Shown here: one piece after another, positions 1-64,000 of the stretch
How positions within the stretch are numbered: the stretch's first letter is position 1
Layout of the letters: every line of letters starts with the position of its first letter
Source of the DNA: Elysia crispata
Lineage: Eukaryota > Mollusca > Gastropoda > Plakobranchidae
DNA length: 64,000 bases
Direction of reading: 5' to 3'
NCBI GenBank assembly: GCA_033675545.1
Contig: JAWDGP010006506.1
Coordinates: 12,501 to 76,500 of the forward strand
Made by a program: the position numbers and the translations under genes
The notes under the pieces: generated by a model
What the model saw: the letters and a program-made list of their open reading frames with translations, nothing else
Databases searched by the model: none
Told to the model about the DNA's origin: nothing

Positions 1-930
1 GGAATACCCTGAAACTTAAGGAATTTCTGATAATGTATGTGTCTTTGGAAGGACAGAGTAGGAGCAAGATAGAAACCTCCTCAACCTTATGAAAGTAAGC
101 CACGAGAGAGGGCTAATGCTCAACAGCAATCAAGCAGTCACAAATAGCTTTTTACGGACTGATTTGGAATGAAAAAGGGGTCCCCCAAGACAGTGAGAGA
201 TTCGATAACATCAGAGAGAAGTCAGCCCCAGTAAAAGAGCTTCAGCAATTTATGGGAAAGATTCAGTACATGAACCCCATTATTCCTAAGCTGAGTTCCC
301 ACACAGACTCTCTGATTAAATTGCTGCAAAAGGACACAGCTTGGCAGTGGACTGAGACTCATAACCAGGCGTTATAAAATATAAGGAGCTTGGTGCACAA
401 AGAGGTTGACTCTAACCTACTACAATCCTATCAAGGCAACTGTTTTTGAAGCCAAAAACTCGTTTACAAGGATAAAGGCAGCCATTTTGCTAGATGAAAA
501 ATCAATAGCGTTTGTATCAAATCTATGGCTGATACAGAATAGAGGTACGCAAACAGTGAGAGATAACTTCTATCTGTAGTATATGTACTGAACAGGTTCA
601 ATACATCTATACATTTATATCAATGGAAGACGCATTCTCATCCACAGTGACCACAAACCTCTAAAAAATATTCAGCACAAGAATTTGAGCCAGACCCCCA
701 TCCATGCCTTTTTTTTAAATTGCAATATTCAGTACAAGAAGGAACAGAAATGATTTTTGCAGTTAGGCTGAGACTTTGGCCAACCCTAGTGACGACGATG
801 TTGGAGACAATATCATTGTGCTGGAGGAAACTAGATTCAATGTGATGGACATGTCCCGTGACCCAACCCCCACAAGCACAAAGCCTACAGCTACGAACTC
901 TTCACCCGTAGTGGCCGCACAGTCAGGCGC
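1..930 (+). pseudogene. Ty3/gypsy pol remnant: RT C-terminus and RNase H
   Basis: Plus-strand reading in shifting frames gives the end of a gypsy reverse transcriptase (KELQQFMGKIQYM, then IPKLSSHTDSL and WQWTETHNQAL at about 232-380), then RNase H pieces (a YANSER-type motif near 545 and IHSDHKPLKNIQ near 640). Stops at 175, 377, 576 and elsewhere, plus frame changes, show it is dead. The left end runs out of the window. It probably belongs with the polypurine tract and LTR at 2663-2810, now split by the LINE at 1110-2480. Confidence 0.75.
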
Positions 931-1028
931 CAAAACGTGTTGAATAGACATTCAAAATAGTAGGTAGAAACTCATTGGGGAGCTAGATAACATGGAGTCT
1001 TCAGAGAAGAAACCCTCCTTGTAGCAAG

Positions 1029-1106
1029 TGTTACGGCCCTGAACTTCTGACATTCTAAGGGGGCCGGGCCACACCCAGGTCATGACTCCCAGGTGTCTCC
1101 CTGTTA

Positions 1107-1108
<2 letters not shown>
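1029..1108. repeat. GC-rich segment between gypsy remnant and LINE tail
   Basis: An 80-bp GC-rich stretch beginning TGTTACGGCCC lies between the gypsy pol remnant and the poly(T) run. The TGTTACGG start resembles an LTR end, but no second copy is in the window. It is either a truncated LTR or flanking DNA. Confidence 0.3.
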
Positions 1109-1109
<1 letters not shown>

Positions 1110-1140
<31 letters not shown>

Positions 1141-1224
1141 CACAGCGCCAGGATTCGAACCCACACCCTCACCTATTGATGGATTGCTGATCCCGGCGCT
1201 ATACCAATTCGCCAACTGGTCCTG
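1110..1224 (-). repeat. tRNA-like sequence with poly(A) tail at the 3' end of the LINE
   Basis: On the minus strand a tRNA-like head (A-box-like TTGGCGAATTGG, then B-box GGTTCGAATCC) is followed at once by about 30 A residues (plus-strand T run 1110-1140). It begins within about 20 bp of the stop codon of the minus-strand LINE, in the same orientation. The acceptor and T stems pair poorly, so this is not a working tRNA gene. It may be a tRNA-derived SINE or retropseudogene next to the LINE, or the LINE's own 3' tail. Confidence 0.65.
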
Positions 1225-1238
1225 CGATGGTTAGAGCA

Positions 1239-2480
1239 TTTTTAATTCTTATGAAGGAACTTCTCATTTCTCCAAATCCACCGGGAACTGTTTTCGGCTA
1301 TTTCCGCTAGTAACTTTAGAGCTTTTGTTCTTTTGTTGTCCGAAGGTCGTAGACTGATGACCCTACGAATCCTCTGGCACCAACCTCAACGGGCATCACC
1401 ACAGCTTTGTAGCCGGCATTTTCTAGCTCTTTGGTCAGGTTTCAATACTTCTCTCTTTTGTAGATGTGGGCCTCTTCCATTCTGTTTTCGTATGGTACTG
1501 TTAGCTCCACCATTATCAATTGTTGTGTGGAAGCTGAATGGATCACGATATCAGGCCTTAATCTCGTTTCTTTGATTATACTGGGATGACTGTCCCATTC
1601 TGGAAGATCAGCTGAAACATCCCAGTCATCACAACCGTCTAAAATGCATTTTATCTGGTTTGTTGTCCTCACCGGCCTTCCGTGCCATGACTTAGCGCCT
1701 CCCTCTGTTGTGAATATCAACGCGTTAGTATTAGGGAGGGTAGTCTCTCCTTTAGCCGTGCTTATGATTGCGGCAAGTTCCTGAAGGACTCTGCTATGGC
1801 TCCATGTGTGTATCGCCCCTGTGAGAGGGTGATTTTGCAAGAGCTCAAGACATGCTCTGTGGTCTGCCTGCCTTGGCATAGCGGACAAGTGGGGTCCTCT
1901 TTCTTTCCCCACCATACCAGATTTGCGTTTGAGGGCAGGAGATCCGTACACTGATCTGATGAGAAAGCTGATCCTAAGTGGCGCCATGTGCCAGATCTCA
2001 TTCCATGTGAGGGATTTCTGCAGGCATTATCCCAATTAGTCCATTGTCCCTGTTGAGGTTGCTGGACTGCTTTCTGAACCCTCCAGGAATATTCATTGAG
2101 CCGTATCTCATTGATGACCATGTCTCTTTTCTCTTTCCCTTCTGCTTTTGACCACCACTTTATTGTAGATGATCCTAACCCTTTGCGGTCAGTCTGAGTT
2201 TGCCCAAACACTTCTTTAATCTTAAGGCACTCTTTAGCTTCGTCTACGGTTTCGACAACTTTCCATTTCCTACCCGTTTTTATGGTCGGTTGCACTGTCT
2301 TCACAACTGGGTCCTCGGAGTCCTCTATCATAGAGAGTAGCCTGGCTTTGCCACATTTATACTCTTCCAAGATGGATTTTAGTGGGAGTCTCAGCTTTGC
2401 TTTACGGCAGTCCATTGCCACATCTGTTAGACCCGGATGTACCCCTAACCATCTCCTGGTGAATTTATTGATCTTAGCTT
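1239..2480 (-). mobile_element. LINE 3' part with zinc knuckle and restriction-like endonuclease (5'-truncated, frameshifted), copy 1
   Basis: Minus-strand reading from 2480 gives FTRRWLGVHPGL, LPLKSILEEYKC, a basic linker, a region with QQPQQGQWTNW, then CPLCQGRQTTEHVLSSC, a CX2CX7HX4C knuckle. After it come LQELAAIISTAKGETTLP, then RPDIVIHSAST and MVELTVPYE, and the end NSSRWIWRNEKFLHKN with a stop near 1239. The knuckle and the RPD-X14-E spacing match the C-terminus of LINEs with a restriction-like endonuclease (R2/NeSL-type). The reading changes frame around 1990 and again near 1430 and 1340, so it is inactive. The RT is missing (5' truncation). Clade assignment is inference from motif spacing; the coding similarity to copy 2 is clear. 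Confidence 0.75.
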
Positions 2481-2662
2481 TTTTATGTATTAAAGCGATT
2501 TTTAAATGCTTTTATTCACCACAACCAATAGTGAGATATCAAGGACAAACAACTCTTTTAATTAAAACTTATTTTCATTTAATACGATGTCATGACAGCC
2601 GTATCTTTAATGTTTATTCATGAACATCTTTAACCTTGTATCAATTTCTTCATTTTTTTCTA
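2481..2662. other. short AT-rich stretch between LINE and LTR
   Basis: No coding similarity or repeat recognised; probably the 3' untranslated part of the gypsy element that the LINE interrupted. Confidence 0.3.
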
Positions 2663-2810
2663 AAGAAGGGGGGATGTCATGAGAATCGCATTTGGCACTA
2701 GGCCTATTTTCAACGGTAAATAATACCTGGCAACTTGTAATATCACTCTGGACTAAGACAGAGAATAAAGGTAGTCCTAATCCCGTGAAACAGTGGTTTG
2801 TTACTTTTCT
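2663..2810 (+). repeat. polypurine tract and LTR start of a gypsy-type element
   Basis: AAAGAAGGGGGGA runs directly into TGTCATGAGAATCGC at about 2675, the usual arrangement of a polypurine tract and a 3' LTR starting TG. An AATAAA lies inside (about 2764). The 3' end is not sharply defined. No second LTR is visible. Confidence 0.55.
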
Positions 2811-2812
2811 TG

Positions 2813-3038
2813 TGTTGAGTTATATCTTTACATTATCTTCACAATGATAAAAGCACAGTGCTTGGATGTTGAGTTATATCTTTACAAAATTATCTTCCCA
2901 ATGATAAAAGCATAGTGCTTGGATGTTGAGTCATATATTTACAACATTATCTTCCCGATGAGAAAAACATAGTGCTTGGATATTGAGTTAGATCTTTACA
3001 ACATTATCTTCCCAATTATAAAAGCCCAGCGCTTGGAA
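2813..3038. repeat. tandem repeat, four copies of about 55 bp
   Basis: The unit begins TGTTGAGTTATATCTTTACA and continues through ATTATCTTCCCAATGATAAAAG to TGCTTGGA. Copies start near 2813, 2867, 2924 and 2980 with a few substitutions each. It lies next to the LTR and could be its R/U5 region amplified, or an independent minisatellite. Confidence 0.85.
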
Positions 3039-3039
3039 A

Positions 3040-3990
3040 GCAATGTATCGTGACTTTTGCTATACGCAAAGTAACAATATTATTTCCATGAATTTTGATT
3101 TGAGTATAACACATGTATTCTTTTCAAATTTCATTATCTTTTCCTAAAGTAACTGTCTTTTTTGTCTCTTTTTTATGTTGCTTTAAATTTTCTTTTAATT
3201 CGTTTTTGGATGCTCAGGAGAATATTGAAAACAAATTAATCAAAGCCAAAATGGGGTGATAACTTACCCAAATTGACAAGCAGGACAATTAAAGAGGGAA
3301 AGCATGTATGCAAATCAATTACGCCAGTGTTCATCCAGTTTTCATCCATCCAATACATTGTTTCTCTCCTTGTTTGCCTTTCCATAAACATGATACCTAT
3401 ACTGCTCTAGCTGTGAAGGCTATTCCAATGCGTCCATTGTGTTATCCAATTCTCACTTAATTGACACACCATAATTATAGTCAAAGCAACTTATTGCTTA
3501 ATAACAAAGACTTGGTTAAAAAAAAAATTAGTCTCATCAGTTAAGTAACTGAATCTAGTTTGTTGTCCAAAAAGATTATACATGAGAGCAATCTTGGGTG
3601 CTTTTATTTTCATGAAGTTGAACACTTCAATTTATAGACACAAGCCAGAGTGATGCTAGGCATTGAAAAAAATTAATTATAATAATAAATCGAGGAAGAA
3701 GGAGCGGGAGGAGAACCTGTGGGAAATCTTTCTATAGTAGCCCATAGATTGTAATAGGATTTTGAAAAGTCACTGCAAACCATATCTAAGTCGATTGCCT
3801 TTCTCTCTCTAAATTTATCTGGTTTAGACTTTGATGTAAATTTAGGTTCTCAGTTCACAAATGAATCCAAATTTGACAATACACTAAGAAAAGGAGAAAT
3901 TTAGTGTAGGGAGATTAGTGATACCAACTATTTTATTTTTTTTTTGTATTTTACATAAATGTCATCTCTTACTTAAACAGAACCAGGATT
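3040..3990. other. intron or flanking DNA, nothing recognised
   Basis: AT-rich, with stops in all frames and no family similarity seen. Lies 3' of the last recognised VPS13 exon. Confidence 0.5.
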
Positions 3991-4000
3991 TGTGTAAAAA

Positions 4001-4583
4001 TATGTTTTTTTTTTAAAGCTTTCGAGCATTTTTTGTATGAATTTATTTTTGGATATTGTTTGCAGTTTGCAAAGAACCAGGGCACCTTAAGTTATTGAAA
4101 ATTAAAAAAATTCAGAGTAAGTTTGTTCAGTGAAATGATTGTTAAAAAGTTAAATAAAAAAAATTCCAGGGTTTTTCCGCTTTTGACGGAGGTAAGGTTA
4201 TATTGAGTCCAAGGTCGTTGGATGCACTATGGCTACATTACCAATTACATACAGTAATAAAAGACAACAAAATTATTTTGTTAAATTCATATTATGCAGG
4301 TTTTTTTAAAAAGTTTCCAAGCATTGTTTGTGTGAATTTATTTTGGGGTATTGTTTACATTATACTAAAGAACTAATATACCTTAAATCATTGAATAAAA
4401 AAAAATTTCAAGGAGGCTTGTTCTAAGTTTGTTCAGTGAAATGTTTGTTAAAAAGGTTAAAATGGAAAAAAAAAACAGCAAAGTTATTTTGAGTCCGAGG
4501 TCGTGAGATGCACTGTGGTCACTTTACAAATTACATACAGTAATGAAAAAAAATATTATTTTGTCAAATTCATATTGTGCAGG
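4001..4583. repeat. two diverged direct copies of a roughly 290-bp unit
   Basis: Copy 1 (about 4001-4299) and copy 2 (about 4300-4583) share the same order of segments: GAATTTATTTT, AAGTTTGTTCAGTGAAATG, TGAGTCC with AGGTCGT, ATTACATACAGTAAT and AAATTCATATT ending TGCAGG. Indels and substitutions indicate an old tandem duplication. Confidence 0.85.
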
Positions 4584-4589
4584 CCAAAG

Positions 4590-5560
4590 AGAAATAAGAT
4601 ATAAAATCTATATGCAGATGAGCCACAACAGTTTATAAAGAAAATCAGCAAATGCGTTTTGTTTATCAGTATAACAAGTATTTGGATGAATTAAATTGAT
4701 TTAAGAAGAGATAAAAGCACAGCATGCACAACTTCTTTAAAAAGAAGTTCCATGATCCTAAACCCTTTGAGTATTCTTAGATATGAAGCTCCTTGTTAAT
4801 CACTAAAGAAAGCAACACCTGGAAACATATTTGCAAGTATTAATTTTGTATTAAAAATAATAAAGCAAAAAAAAAAAAAAGCCTAACTTTCAGAGGGCAT
4901 CCTCCATCTCTTTTCGTTTCTTAGATTTAATTTAGATTTGATCTTAGACTGTAGTACAGTGGATCAACATTGAATTAATATTTTAGATTATTGGATTCTC
5001 TTTGATAATTTTTTTACAACATCAAAGTATCTGATAACTCTTGTATAATTTATATTTTTTCTACCTGGACATTTTCACATTATGTCTTTTTCTTGGTAAT
5101 TTTTTTCACATATAACTTGTTTTTATTTTATCTTTTTTGAGGTTCATATTTATCATATGCATGTGCAGTGAGAAATTATTGGGAAAGTACACACAAAATT
5201 CATTAATAAAAGAAAAAAAAGTTAATGCTATACTTTTCAAGCAGCAGGAGGCTGTATATATTTTTCAGGACTCACTTCAGGTACGAAAACCTTTCCAGAA
5301 AGTGTAAAGCTAACATTTATAAATAAATATACTTAAAAATGAAATCTTATGAAATTTGATTTTTCTGTACTCTGTTTGAAGAGAACAGAGTGCCCATTCA
5401 TTTGATGGCAATTGAGCAGCAGCTTTTTTAAGTTTGCAATATGGTACCAACTTACAAGTAGCATGGGAAAAATGAATTAAACCAGAGCTTCTACTTAGAA
5501 GCACTCACTCAAATTTACATAGCTTGATAGGCACAAATCATTTTCTTTAGTGACACAAAC
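4590..5560. other. intron downstream of the last recognised VPS13 exon
   Basis: AT-rich with no recognised exon. The next VPS13 block (AFTEA-like in relatives) was not found, so the next exon is probably left of the window. Confidence 0.4.
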
Positions 5561-63962
<58,402 letters not shown>

Positions 63963-64000
63963 CTGGAATGATTAAAATAAAAAAAAAAAAAAAACCAATA

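Noticed and set aside
1110-1224. Functional tRNA gene
   Set aside because: Boxes are present but the acceptor and T stems do not pair well and a long poly(A) follows, as in retrotransposed copies.
2813-3038. CRISPR-like array
   Set aside because: The units are contiguous and diverged with no spacers, in a eukaryotic intron.

Overview
This is eukaryotic, AT-rich, intron-dominated DNA from an invertebrate animal. The evidence is GT-AG introns of about 80 bp to 10 kb around short exons, many (GA)n/(CT)n/(TA)n/(TAG)n microsatellites, and a mixed set of retroelements: Ty3/gypsy, a gypsy type with integrase ahead of reverse transcriptase, a DIRS-like tyrosine-recombinase element, a Penelope-like fragment and a LINE with a restriction-like endonuclease. 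That mixture is common in molluscs and other lophotrochozoans; the species cannot be read from the sequence.

The window lies inside one host gene on the minus strand, a VPS13 of the VPS13A/C class (bridge-like lipid-transfer protein). I recover 23 consecutive exons from 63962 down to 5561, about 1,090 codons. Order and splice phase are continuous across every junction, and the conserved blocks follow human VPS13A from the segment just after its FFAT region to the segment just before the adaptor-binding domain. The first and last exons of the gene lie outside the window. The protein has an unusually long Ser/acidic insert, encoded by exons at 11247-11472, 9041-9265 and the start of 5561-5748.

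The rest is intron filled by mobile DNA, mostly broken. 1-1030: gypsy RT/RNase H remnant. 1110-2480: 3' part of an RLE-type LINE (minus) ending in a tRNA-like sequence plus poly(A). 2663-3040: polypurine tract, LTR and a four-copy tandem repeat. 5910-6990: (TAC)n/(TAG)n microsatellite joined to a second, inverted copy of the LINE. 20740-23030: DIRS-like RT and tyrosine recombinase. 23370-23652: fold-back element. 25811-27605: direct repeats, TA/GA tracts and a perfect 58-bp-arm palindrome. 28805-29344: THAP-domain remnant. 29450-30910: diverged triplicate array bounded by CT/GA runs. 30980-34090: internally deleted K02A2.6-type gypsy. 37130-39900: SINE-like copy and gag-like remnant. 41320-43310: hairpin with ribozyme-like cores and an inverted partial Gmr1-like copy. 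50070-58232: SINE-like copies and a Gmr1-like element split by a hAT transposon. 59690-60311: Penelope-like GIY-YIG fragment. 62638-63300: hammerhead-like core and duplicated GA arrays.

No rRNA, functional tRNA, CRISPR array or complete autonomous element was found. The main observations are the complete splice model of this part of VPS13, the Gmr1-like gene order supported by two copies, the LINE/tRNA-like/poly(A) tail, and the DIRS-like and Penelope-like remnants.
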